From the NCBI GenBank assembly GCA_017654735.1, contig JADPYG010000089.1, positions 10,001 to 74,000 on the forward strand: a DNA stretch of 64,000 nt, read 5' to 3'. Positions 21,235 through 32,562 of this stretch are shown in pieces. The notes under the pieces were generated by a model, which was not told the DNA's origin, searched no databases, and was given only the letters and a program-made list of their open reading frames with translations. A program made the position numbers and the translations under genes. The stretch's first letter is position 1, and every line of letters starts with the position of its first letter. This DNA is from Vishniacozyma victoriae (Eukaryota > Basidiomycota > Tremellomycetes > Tremellales > Bulleribasidiaceae).

Positions 21235-22520
21235 TCATTGGCGACGACTCGACTCGGCCCCCTCTACTAGCAGACCATCCACGTGATAGACCCGATCTTC
21301 AGACAGGCATACGAGCCCTTTTGGAACGAAGCAGAAGTTAGCGCAACCGGCCCCCATGTTCCCGTCTGCAAGACCTAAAACACTCGAGAGTGAGCGACAG
21401 CTGGGAAATATGAACGTACATTCTGCCAATCAAAAGTCCAGCCGAGTCTGGTTGTCAGCGGCCGGCAGAGATATCTGGGGGACACCGAGACTTACTCCAT
21501 ACGTGGACACCGTCTCCACACCCAGCGTATACCCGTCCTTCTGCATCGCATTTGACTGGCATCAGCACGTTGACTCTATTCAGACCTACTTCCATCAGGA
21601 ACACCACAGTCGGCGAAAGCAAACAGTCTCCTGTTCCGAAGGGAAGGGACATTCGGGCTATCTGACGGACGGAAAACGTCGAAAGCATATCTATCATCAG
21701 CGCTCAGCCAGTTGTCTATACCTCCAACTAACATGGTGCTCGGAAGACTTGGATCCAGTTTGCCGGATCCATGTATATGGCTAGTATCCGTGACGTAGCA
21801 TGTCATTCCATCGGGTGAAAATGCGATTCCATTCGGGTGATGGAATCCATCCGCGAGCATCCTGACGTGTCCGTCCTTGGGATCGAAAGCGTAAACTGCC
21901 GGAGGTAGTTGGCATGCCGGTCTGAAACCCTGTTCGTTGCCGTAAGGTGGATCGGTAAAGCAGATGAGGTCCCCGGCGGAATGTTCGAGTACAATCACAT
22001 CGTTCAACGAGTTGAATTGACGACCGTTATAATTGTTCAAGATTGGACGGGCATTCATTGGATCGACGAAATCGCAGTAAACGAGCTGTGATGGAGTCTG
22101 ACTTGTCCCCTGATCACAAAATAGGATCCCTTCCCTGTATTTGCATCCTCCGTTACCCAGACGGACTCGACCCACGTCCAAAATCTCTACGGCACCAGTC
22201 CCGAGACTGACTCGACTGATCTCGACGCGCTTTTTGCCATCTTTGAGCAAGAGATTGGACGTGAACCAAACTTCATTGCCTTGGGACGAAAATACTCCAG
22301 CTTCATGAGCGAATGCGTAGTCTTTCCTTGCTAGAACCTTGACCGAAGCGTCGGGTCGGAACAGGGCTTCGAACGACTTATGAGCTGCGAGGAAGGGACT
22401 TTGTACGCTATCGAACAATGAGCTTCCGCTTGCTGAGTCGGACGTAGAGACAAGTGAGTCAGAGAATGCGCCTCTGTTGAAGCTCTCAGGGAGAACAGCA
22501 TGATCTAGCGGGGAAAGCAT
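21235..22520 (-). CDS. SMP-30/gluconolactonase-like lactonase
   Basis: Minus-strand exons from a likely ATG at 22520 (MLSPLDHAVLPESF) give a six-bladed beta-propeller of the SMP-30/gluconolactonase/regucalcin type. Seen are FAHEAGVFSSQGNEVWFTSN (metal-binding Glu region), YNGRQFNSLNDVIVLEHSAG (Asn of the metal site), CFTDPPYGNEQGF, HHPNGIAFSPDGMTCYVTDT (Asn and Asp of the metal site), and after introns VYAGCGDGVHVW and ANFCFVPKGLVCLSEDRVYH. Such enzymes hydrolyse sugar lactones using a divalent metal. Between a porter and a rhamnosidase, a sugar-acid lactone is a reasonable substrate. The last intron (about 21362-21420) cannot be placed without a one-base frame conflict between LLIGR and GLADGN, so the 3' end is either mis-modelled or frameshifted. 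A further upstream coding stretch (MYLISPAFTGPDPNDDGS, 22830) may be an extra first exon or unrelated. Confidence 0.75.
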
Positions 22521-23106
22521 CTGCTCGTCAACCTTGCACCGCAGCTGAACGTACCTGAACACCAGTTGTTTGCCTCATTTCAGTTGTTCGTCGCAGGGGG
22601 GCGGTTTGTCTCGAGCATTCTCGTCCACCATCTCCGCCTGTCCATCAATGGATGACATCCCCAACGGTACTTGTGTATAGCATCGGTCCGTGAGCTCCGT
22701 GAACCACACCGCTGATAGCCGTAGACTGGCCATTTTCGGCGACGGCAATCGTCCCTTCCCGAGTTCCGGTAATTCTAGATCCATCATCGTTCGGATCAGG
22801 ACCCGTGAAAGCCGGGCTGATCAGGTACATTACCCAGATCTAGCATCTCAGTTGCCGCGAGTCGTGCCAAAATAGCCCGCGTGCCTGAGGACCTGGATCT
22901 AACATACACTTCCACATTCAAATTAGATCTGTTCAGAATCTGGATCGCCAACCGGGGGCATCATGAGTCGGACCGCACCCCGCTTGGTCCCCCAGTGGTC
23001 AAGACAGCTGCATCTTGGTCGATCGGACCGTACCCCGGCTGGCTCCCCGCATATATAAACAACTCGATTTCGAGGAAATCAATTTTTTTACACAACACTC
23101 TACATC
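22521..23106. promoter_or_regulatory. divergent promoter of lactonase and sugar porter, with CGGACCG direct repeats
   Basis: Two ~28-bp imperfect direct repeats (22965-22992 and 23021-23048), each starting with TCGGACCG followed by ACCCCG, lie just upstream of a TATA box (CATATATAAAC, about 23050-23060) serving the porter start at 23107. A third CGG(T)CCG copy is at about 22684. CGG-N-CCG is the kind of inverted triplet bound by Zn2Cys6 regulators. Confidence 0.55.
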
Positions 23107-24764
23107 ATGTTCGGCGGAAAATCCTCATTATACACGACCACCGCCCTTACCGCCATTGGCTTTATGCTGATTGGGTACGATAATGTGAGTCTCCTAATCG
23201 CTCTAGGAATGCGCTGACGATAACAGGGAGTCATGGGTGGTATCATCGACAATGCCCCTTTCAAGGAGACGTTCCATAATCCGACCCCCTCGCTACTCGG
23301 CACAATCGTCGCCATTTATGAGATCGGATGCTTCGTCGGATCACTTATCACAGCCCTAGTCGGGGAACGATTGGGTCGACGAATGTCAATTCTGACCGGG
23401 GCAATCATCATGCTCGGCGGTGCTGGTATGCAGGCGGGAGTCAGCGCAGCAGGACCGATGATCGCTGCACGAGTAATCTCTGGTCTAGGCATGGTGAGTC
23501 ATCCATCTTGGGCGTAACTGATAGTAGGGATTCATCAACTCCACCGTCCCAGTTCTTCAAGCAGAAGTCTCACCTAAAGCCGCTCGAGGACGATTTGTCT
23601 GCTTCCAGCTTACACTCCTCAACTTTGGAATCTTCCTCGCCTACTGGACCGGTTACGGATTCACCCCTATGACTGGCAGCAAAGCATGGCGAATTCCTGT
23701 TGCCATGCAAGCGATCTTCATCATCCCCATCATTGTTCTTGTCTTTATTATTCCCGAATCCCCTCGATGGTTGGCGTCTCACGGTCGAGCCGAAGAATCG
23801 CTAGCTGTACTTGGTCGACTCCAGGGCAAACCCATCACTCACCAGGACGTTTTGCTTCAACACCAAGAAATCCAAGATGCGGTCGCTCAGGAGGTCGCCA
23901 TCGGGTCCGGTAAATGGTCAGACCTACTCAAAGGAGACAAGATCAAATCCCGACGTCGAGTCTTCATCGCCTGTTCGATTCAGTTCTTCCAGCAAGCTGG
24001 CGGTATCAATGCCATTATCTTCTACGCCGGAAAGTTCTTCGCCCTAGTTAGCGACAAAGGATCCCTTCTTGCCGGAGGGTTGTTCACTTGGTTCTTCATC
24101 GCCTCATTCATCCCGTGGTTCTTGATAGATTCTGCGGGTCGACGCAAGCTTCTCCTGGTCTGTATATCGGGAATGGCGATGGCCTTCGCGGTCGAAAGTG
24201 CACTTGTCTGGAAAACCTCAACCACCGGCAATAAAGCCGCAGGAGGGGCTGCCATTGCAGTCTTGTTCGTTTACATGGGTCTATTCACCGTATGTCGTTC
24301 GAATGCTTGATAGGATGTATGCTAATAAATCAGACGGGCTTCCAGGCGGTCGTTTGGTGTTATTCCTCCGAAATCATCCCTCTTCGTCTCAGGCAAAAGG
24401 GGGCATCGATCTCTACCGCTTGTAACTGGCTTACCAACTACGCTATTGTTCAGGTAGCTCCAATCGGTGTGGCCAACATAGGTTATAAGTTCTACATCGT
24501 GAGTCATCCGTACAGCTGGTGGGAGTTGAGGCTGACGAGATACAGATTTTCGCAATCATCAATGCCTCTTTCCTTCCCGTCATCTACTTCTTCTATCCCG
24601 AGACAGCCGGACATTCTCTCGAGTCGATTGACTTGCTGTTCTCTGGCGAGTCACAAGCAGGGGAGTTCCACGAAGAACCCAAGACCGATATCCAATTGGA
24701 GGAAGATGTTGCTGTAGATAAGGGAGTTGAGTTGGATGATTACCATCGGGTTAACAAAGTCTAG
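23107..24764 (+). CDS. MFS sugar porter
   Basis: Start ATG at 23107 (MFGGKSSLYTTTALTAIG), 57 bp after the TATA box; four short introns, stop at 24764. Family landmarks: GFMLIGYDNGVMGGIID, ALVGERLGRRMSIL, AARVISGLGMGFINSTVPV, QAEVSPKAARGRFVCFQ, IPESPRWLASHGRAEESLAV (PESPR), IQFFQQAGGINAIIFYAGKF (QQ..GIN hexose-binding block), DSAGRRKLLL, YSSEIIPLRLRQKGAS and YPETAGHSLESID (PET). About 515 residues with twelve expected membrane helices and an acidic C-terminal tail. It should import a hexose or pentose by proton symport at the plasma membrane. The shared promoter with the lactonase suggests joint induction by a sugar. Confidence 0.9.
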
Positions 24765-27700
24765 CTCAAAAGTCATAGCGACTTGCTGTTAGAATGGGCC
24801 GTAGTCGTCTTGTAGTGTTGTTACCAAAGTACACGAGCAATCAAATGGAGAAACACATGTGAATGTATAGCAGTAATAGTAAATAATAAAGATTTAGATT
24901 CTCGTGACTTGACGCGACATTCAATGATTGATTTTCTCAGCATCATACCTTCTCATTAGCTATCACTCAATCATGCATGCAAAGCATCCATCCGTTTGAC
25001 CCAAAGCCCCTCTAAGGTGGCAGCGAGAAGAAAGAGAAGGGCAGGAGTCGAGAGACGATGAGGGACCCAGTGAGTGACGCGATCCTCCTGTCAGTCGCAG
25101 TCGACTGATCAACAGACATGATTACCATGTCCGTCTTCCTACTACCAGTACATCTCAGTCATGGGCACTATAGTAGATCAGAGGCTCATTTCACCGAATG
25201 ACACAAGATCGCGACCCGGGAAGCTTTGTCGAAAGTTCTGTGATATAGGATGGAAGGCGTCCGGATAAGGATTACATGGAAGCTTGTCTCGATGAGTGGA
25301 CCAAGCAAATCCGTGACTTTTGTCTCTTCATCATGCAGAAGGGGCAAGAGCTGGAGACCAGTGCGTGTACCGATAGGATCACTCGCCGACCAATCCGCTC
25401 TCCCTTCATACCCAATCAAACCCTAACGCCCACTTCAATTCCCCCGTCCCCTTCTACACTCATCTACAAATGACGATAGACCGGGAATATTCCAATGCCC
25501 GACGCAAATCGTCATATACCTCGGGACATACGCAATCACTCCGAGTGTCGAACGCTCAGACAGGACTCACGTGGAGGAGAGGACGGAAGACGAGGTTGGG
25601 GTCGAGTGAGGAGGACATGCTGAGTAGGAAGATCACATTCAAGGATCTTTAGCATAACGAGATGAGCAGGCGAGAAGTACATGCACCAGCTGGAAGGGAT
25701 CGGCGGGCGGTTGAAACGCTATGGATAAGATATGGGAAAGGTTGAGCCGATTCGGATATGGATTGTGGTACTAGAAGATCAGGAATGCTTGCTTGCTATA
25801 CTGTAAGCTATCGGGCATCTGAGGGAAGAGCAGGCTGATGGACAGGATCCCAAGCCCGAATGGATCACCTAACATTATCGCATCGCAGCAACTCATATCG
25901 AGCTGGAACACGTGTGATGTAGGTTTTGACGTCTGAGTTCTCAATGAACGCTGATTAATAGTATATTTCTCCGTCATCATCTAAGCTCGGGCAATCTGCT
26001 TGGCAGAGTTTCAGGTCATTAGCTCTCTGCAATTCTATGGTAAGTCCCTTTTCACTAGATATCAGGGCTCACCATCAGAATCGTCGACTCGGTTTCCAGT
26101 TCGAAACCCCCTACACTTTCCACATGTACACCTCCCCTCGCTACCCAACCCTCCTACCTTCATACCGACCGTCATCAAGACCACTCATCTTGGCCTTTTT
26201 TTCCCAGCATCATTAAATTGTAACCTCCCTCGCAACTGGAGGAATGGAGGAGATTCTAGAAGGATATGGATGTGGTTGGAGAATCTGGATCATCGGGCAG
26301 AGCGGGAGGGAAGCTTCAGGGCGGAAAGGATTCGCGTTTCTCGCCCATTCGCCAGACTGGTCATCGTCATTGGGCTTATTCGACCCTCTTACTATTCTTA
26401 CCATTCCGACCTCTCGTACGACCTTGCGTCAGCGTCCTTCATGAAAGCAGTCGACTACGGGTATGAAGATCGACATACCACTTTACATTCGTAACTCGCA
26501 GGTCTAGGCCAGCCTCAAACCTGTCAAATCCATTTCAACAACTTTATACTTACCGTATTCTCCGGTGGAGATAAGAGGATGAGGTAGAGGAGAAGACTGA
26601 GACACAGTAGAGGAGAAGACTGGGATAAACAATACATACCTGGAAGAAAGGATTCTTCGCCTTCATGAGAGGAAGCTGGAAGGGAAGGGGGCTATGATCA
26701 ATCATTTTGGCTACGTTCTCAATCATGCCACTTCGTCGAACTCCTTCTCAACGTCAATCACTGCTCGCTCGATCACAACAGCTTCATCGGAGGGTTGGAT
26801 TCAACTCGGGATTCACTATCGTGGAAATTGAGAAGGATGCTATTAAGGGCTACTATCCATCGAATACTCGATGCGAGAAGTGCTCGAGCGACATACTCTC
26901 CACCCCAACCAGACCACGATAGACCCTGCCTGCTATCCTACTCGTCATCGGTATCGTCTCGATCGTCCAGCCATCGCCGACGTTCACTCATCTCCGCTCA
27001 ATGGACATAGTGCTGACAGGGTGAGGCCTTGATCCATACGGCGTATTTTCTCCGAATGACGTACGAGCATCAGGCAAGGAGTGCAACGCTGGATACTCTC
27101 GACATCGTCCCAACCTATTCTTGGTTCCACTCGTACCGCCTTCATGGTCAACAGATCTATCAATGTAGCGTCAAATGTATATGCATGCAACAGCTTTTCT
27201 CTCAACTTTCCTGACATGCTCGCATTTACCGCTCATTCATACTCAGCATCGAATCAACAAAACCATCGCTACATACACGCGACGGGCCTCTACGCCCGGA
27301 ATAATCGGTAATGGGAAGTATGTTTGTCAAGGACATGATCGCATGAAGAGTATGTCTTTTGTCTCCCTTGAGAAAAGTTGAATAGCTGATGCACAGCCGA
27401 CAAGCCGGTAAAGGAACACTGGGCTTTGTATATGGCTGCGGCAGGATGTTCTGCTTGTTACTGATCGCGTAGAGATGTAGAATATGATGGTACTGTATAC
27501 AAGTGGGATGGTGACGCGATAATTGGCTTCTTATGCAGATCGTCACTTGTGATCGCTGGCTGGGACGTCCTCAAGTGATGACGGGGCATGATACTGCACG
27601 TTGCACCCTCCGGAAATGGTCGTGTGAGAATGAGTTCTACGTGTTACCATCGGTAGACCTGTGCGCAGCGGTATGTGAGACCCAAACGCATATGAAAGAT

Positions 27701-28587
27701 CTGGAGCAAGGCTGAGCTCCTATGGCCCTCAACAGACAAACAAGAGATTTCGTGGGGGCTTATATCGGCTGCAGATATCGGTCCACGAGTTCATTATCCC
27801 TGCTTGGCTGCAGTACGAATGTGATGGAACATGAAAATGGCGATTGACTTCCGTCTTCGCACACCAGAGCACTAGACTCGGGTGCAATTACGTGCCCTAT
27901 CAGTGCCGTCTTTTGGTCGATGACGATCTTCAGGGTCACGTTCGCTGGCCCACGCGGAGAGGAAAGACAGGATATCAAAGAGGATTCAGAGCTGCTTCAA
28001 CCTATCATCCATGCGGAACTCTCTCGATATCGAAAGTGACCTGGCTCGGGACAGATCGACATCGCTTGGACTGTCGATGACTCACACCTATCCTACGCCA
28101 AGTCTTATCTTCCGCAATTTCGCAAAGTATCGTACGAAAAAAAGCCAAGACTTTGGATATAATGCACGTGGTCAGGAAGGCATCCTTTCTTGATCTATAT
28201 GCAGCATCGGTAAGCAAAGTGGAAATGCAGTACAAAAAGTGTGCCAAGCTTTTGCTACTTTTGGACTTGGCAGACTTGGCAACTGCTTGAACGAGTAATT
28301 CCGCCGGGGCGAATTTCACTTTCATAGGACCCTGAAAGCACCGAGGCGGGGTTCAGCTTTTTAAAAGAAGTGGTATCATCTACACACACTTGAAATCGCC
28401 CTCCTCATTCCATATCTTTGATAGTTACACCGCACCCATACTCAAGGCGGATTTTTTCACTATTACTCTATGCTGAAGTCCGCATCGACTCTACCAATTC
28501 AACACGCACTCGCTCTCCACCTAAAAGGCACGAGCGACTCCACTTTTATCTCTTAGACGACTACACGACTCCTCTGCATTAATCATC
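24765..28587. other. 3.8 kb gene-poor region upstream of the ATPase
   Basis: Only short frames without family resemblance (the best is a 60-codon basic ORF at 25470-25652). A 17-bp sequence, GTAGAGGAGAAGACTG with flanks, occurs twice at 26583-26622. The part next to 28587 is the ATPase promoter: CTTTTTAAAAG at about 28360 and pyrimidine-rich leader DNA. Regulatory DNA, a long non-coding transcript or decayed sequence are all possible. Confidence 0.35.
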
Positions 28588-31500
28588 ATGTCCGAATCAG
28601 AAGCGCCGAAAGCAAGGCCAGGCGATTTGCCAGCACCAGCTCATGTCCTTCCCGCCGACAAAGTGATCGCGGCTTTCCAGTCCGACGTCGAAAACGGTCT
28701 GACCGAGACACAAGTACGTCAAAACGCCGAAAAATACGGTCCCAACAAGTTGAAGGAGACCCCGCCACCCTCTTTTCTCTCGATCCTTTTACGAAATGCG
28801 CTCAACGCCATGACGCTCGTTTTAATCGCTGCCATGGCGGTCAGTTTCGGCACCCAAGACTTTATCGCCGGAGGTGTCATTGCTGCATTGGTAGTCGTCA
28901 ATGTCGGAGTAGGAACGGTCAACGAGCACCAGGCGGAGAAGACAGTAGCTGCTCTCGAAGCGATAGGATCACCCACCGCTGTAGTCGTTCGACGAACCTC
29001 CGAGGGCTCCGCTGGAGAGATCTCGACCATCAAAACCGATCAAGTCGTACCCGGAGACATCTTGCTCATCAAGATCGGTGATATCGTTCCTGCTGATTGT
29101 CGAATCATTCCTGGGCACCTGGCCGGTCTCGAATGTGACGAAGCTCTTCTCACCGGAGAATCCCTTCCGTCATCCAAAACCGAAGATCCCATCGAGGATC
29201 CCGTCTGTCCTGTCGGCGATCGTACTTGCATGATATACTCTGGTTCCCAGGTCGCCAAAGGTCGATCTAGGGTCATCTGTGTCGCTACTGGAATGGACAC
29301 TGAGCTCGGTATGATATCCGAGGCCATGTCGAGAAAGGAGAAGCACAACAAGACGGGTTGGGCAGCTCGATGGCACGAAACCAAGGTGTTCTTGGGAGTC
29401 GCCGACACCACACCTCTGCAAATCAAGTTGAACAAGCTCGCATACGTCATCCTCTTTTTCGCCTGCATCGTCGCTGTCATCGTTGTCGCCTCGACTGGCT
29501 TCAAGGACGTCCCCCTTCAGATTGCAACCTATGCGGTAGCTGCCGCCGTCTCTCTCCTTCCCGCCAGTCTCCCTGCGGTCATTGCCATGTCGCTCGCGAC
29601 TGCCAGTAAGAAACTAGCGGAAAGCAATGCTCTCGTTCGACGAATGGATGCCATCGAAACTTTGGCCGCTGTTACCGACGTATGCTCAGACAAGACCGGT
29701 ACAATTACCTTGGGAAAGATGGTTACCAGGTAAGTCTGATTATATAAATCCTGCTGAAAACATACTGATCATTAGACGGATCTGGGTACCTGCTACACTT
29801 TCCGGCAAAGATAGTTCCAATCAATTCTCCCCAGACATCAATGCCGGTCAATTCTATACTGTCGAGACGAGCTCCGATGCCTTTCTCCCCACTGGGCGTG
29901 TTACTGCCGACGCAACAGCCGATTCTTCTTCTGAGGGAACTTTGTGCGATATCCATAATGTTCCGGAACCCCTACATCAACTCACTCTTTGCGCTGCTCT
30001 GTGCAGTTCCGCCAATGTTCAAAAAGTCAAAAATGACAAGGGCGAGGAAGAAGGTTGGGAAGGACACGGAGATGCTACCGAAGTCGCTTTGCAAGTCTAC
30101 GCACACAAGCTCGGCTACGGCAAACCACACTTGACAACCTCTGTATCAGAAAGACATCCCGACATGGTTTACACCGACAGTCCCGATTGCTACGAGCTTG
30201 TCGTCGAGCACGCATTCGACTCGAGTGTAAAGCGAATGTCGATGGTATATATCTGTACTCCGGCAAACAAGGAAGAAAAGGGCTACCTCCTCGTCGTTAC
30301 CAAAGGCGCTTTTGAGCGAGTCTTTGAGCGATGTACCGGCATTCTCGCCCTAAACGGCCGGGATGTCTCGGCGAATGATGCGGACGATGTCAACAAGCAG
30401 TATGAATCTTTGGCGTCCCAAGGTCTTCGGGTCCTCACCATGTGTTCCAAGCGACTTCCTTTGACCGATCTCGAACACGTCAAGACCATGAATCGAGACG
30501 ACCTCGAGACGAACATGTCCTTTCTCGGTCTGGCCGGTATCTACGACCCACCCCGTACCGAATCAGCTATTGCGGTCGGAGACTGTCATCGAGCTTCCAT
30601 CATCCCCCGAATGCTTACTGGCGACCACATCGGTACCGCTATCGCTATTGCCCAATCGGTTGGTATCCTACGGGCCGACTATCCCAAATCTGCGGTCATG
30701 ACTGGACCACAATTTGATCAGCTCAGTGACGCCGAGGTCGACAAACTTGATCCCCTCCCCAGTGTTGTGGCTCGATGCGCGCCCGAGACCAAAGTACGCA
30801 TGGTAGAGGCACTACATCGCCGAGGACGTTTGTGCATCATGACCGGTGACGGTGTCAATGACGCTCCTTCGCTCAAGCGAGCTGATGTCGGCGTTGCTAT
30901 GGGACTCAACGGTTCCGATGTCGCCAAACAATGTGCCGAAATTGTCCTCACCGACGACAACTTTGCGACCATCATTGTCGCGGTACGAAAGGGACGAGGA
31001 ATCTTTTTCAATCTCGCCAAGTTCATGCTTTATCTCATGTCGGGTAACATCGCTCAAATCGTCCTGATGCTGATTGGTCTCGCGTTCATCGACGACAGCG
31101 GACAAAGTACTTTCCCCATCTCTCCTGTCGCCATTCTCTGGGTCAATACGCTTTGCGCAGGTCCCCCGGCTCTTGCCCTCGGCTTGGAAGAAACGCCATC
31201 TGACGCCATGGATCGTGCCCCGAGCGAATATCAGAGCATGTTTACCATGTGGTGGATCATCGATCTTTTCGCTTATGGGTTCTTTATGGCAGCTATCGCC
31301 ATCGGTAACTTTGCCGCGGTCATGTGGGGTTACTTTGACGGGGATCTCGGTATCGATTGCAATGTCGACCTTGACGACAGCATCTGTAACAAGACTGGTC
31401 GAGCTCGAGGTGCAGTGTTTGCGACATTCCTTTTTATCCTCTTGGTACATGCTTTCAACTGCAAACACCCGACTCAGTCAATCTTCAGGATGAACCTCAT

Positions 31501-31786
31501 CGAAAACAAGGCCTTGCTTTGGTCGGTCACCATCCTCCTCATCAGTGTATTCCCCGTCATTTATATTCCTGTCATCAATGACAAGGTCTTTCTCCTTTTC
31601 CCCATCGCTTGGGAATGGGGCATGGTATTCGCATCCATGGTTGTCTTCCTCGGTATTACCGAGATCTATAAGCTGTCCAGGCGACGCTTTGCTCCGCTCA
31701 AGACGGTCGATATGGATACTGCGTCTCCAGATGGCGCGCTTGCCGAAGAGAAACGAATTGCTGGTAATGAGAAAGTCTCAGCTTAG
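28588..31786 (+). CDS. P-type Na+/K+ exporting ATPase, ENA (type IID) family
   Basis: Two exons (28588-29729 and 29776-31786) give about 1050 residues with the full P-type order. A cation-ATPase N-terminal domain (DVENGLTETQVRQNAEKYGP) is followed by the actuator domain with CDEALLTGESLP (TGES) and the helix-4 block SLLPASLPAVIAMSLATAS. The phosphorylation motif CSDKTGTITLGKM (Asp-acyl intermediate) comes next, then nucleotide-binding KGAFERVFERC, RMLTGDHIGTA and the hinge MTGDGVNDAPSLKRADVG. Late helices follow (ILWVNTLCAGPPALALGLEE). Length and the insert between DKTGT and KGAF fit fungal ENA sodium/potassium-exporting ATPases rather than PMA1 proton pumps. It should sit in the plasma membrane and export Na+ or K+ at alkaline pH or high salt. 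Intact, single intron just after DKTGT. Codon use is strongly biased to C/T-ending codons, suggesting high expression. Confidence 0.95.
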
Positions 31787-32065
31787 GCACAGGAGGGCAG
31801 AAAGAGCATGCGTGAGATGAGGACCGAGGCGGAAGTAGACGTGAGGTAAATCCTAGACTTTATATACATGTGAGCGTCATGATGCATATCTCTATTACCG
31901 CTGCTTGCGTTCCGACGAAACCGCGTCCAGGTTGAGTTGAATACATGATAGGACGTGGCATCAATCAATCGAGAGCACATATCTTGCATACAGTGTTCAC
32001 AACAGCAATGTCCTACACTCAATACTTCACAACAGAAATTTCTGGAAGCAGCCTCGTACATCCGC

Positions 32066-32562
32066 TCAACCCCCAAAGATGGCTCGCAATCGGTCCAAGA
32101 AGGACGACTTTGCTTTGGTTGGACGCTGAGCAGACGTTGGACTAGTGGTCGCAGATGTTTTCGAAGAGACTGAGGTCGACTTTGAGGATGCTGTGCTGAC
32201 AGACTGGCTTTTGCAGGTACTGAAATCCAAATAAGGGGTATTGGCATCACAGTTTGAGCTGGATGGCCCTAGGACGTTCAGCGGGAAGCGACGCTGAGAT
32301 TGGAAGTTATTCACGGGATACTGTACAGCATTGGCCATTATTGTTGCAGGCGCGACATGTACCATTTGAGCATGACACCGATCCGCTGCCGCGTATCTGT
32401 ACTCATCAGCAATATTCTGTGCATAGCCACTTTCGAGAATGTACTGGCACTGTATCTTCAACGTACCTTGATCCCGTTCGAACAAGCGTCTCTTGGCTGT
32501 AGCACCGCCGCGTTTGTGCTCGCAAGGACCGCAAGACCAACGAGGATGACCGAGGATCGCAT
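32066..32562 (-). CDS. small secreted Cys/Ser-rich protein
   Basis: ATG at 32562 opens a classic signal peptide (MRSSVILVGLAVLASTNA). About 12 codons later (RDACSNGIK) an intron begins at GTACGT; the best 50-nt intron ends at the CACAG before NIADEYRYAAADRC. The rest reads AQMVHVAPATIMANAVQ, SSSNCDANTPYLDFSTC, then a Ser/Thr-rich stretch (SVSTASSKSTSVSSKTSATT) and a basic amphipathic end FLDRLRAIFGG. About 150 residues or fewer, four or five cysteines. I do not recognise the family; the design fits a secreted or wall-associated fungal protein. Which acceptor is used (17- or 50-nt intron) is uncertain; both keep frame. Confidence 0.6.

Noticed and set aside
25470..25652. 60-codon basic ORF
   Set aside because: Too short and without motif; listed only as part of the gene-poor stretch.
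26085..26115. tRNA-like end (CCAGTTCGAAACCCC)
   Set aside because: The B-box is imperfect, the T-arm loop would be 8 nt, and no matching acceptor stem or anticodon arm is found upstream.
26000..26494. 164-codon frame in the gene-poor region
   Set aside because: Overlapping frames of similar length on both strands and no family resemblance; probably chance.
30812..31468. 218-codon minus-strand frame opposite the ATPase
   Set aside because: It is the antisense shadow of the strongly codon-biased ATPase gene; no motif and no promoter.
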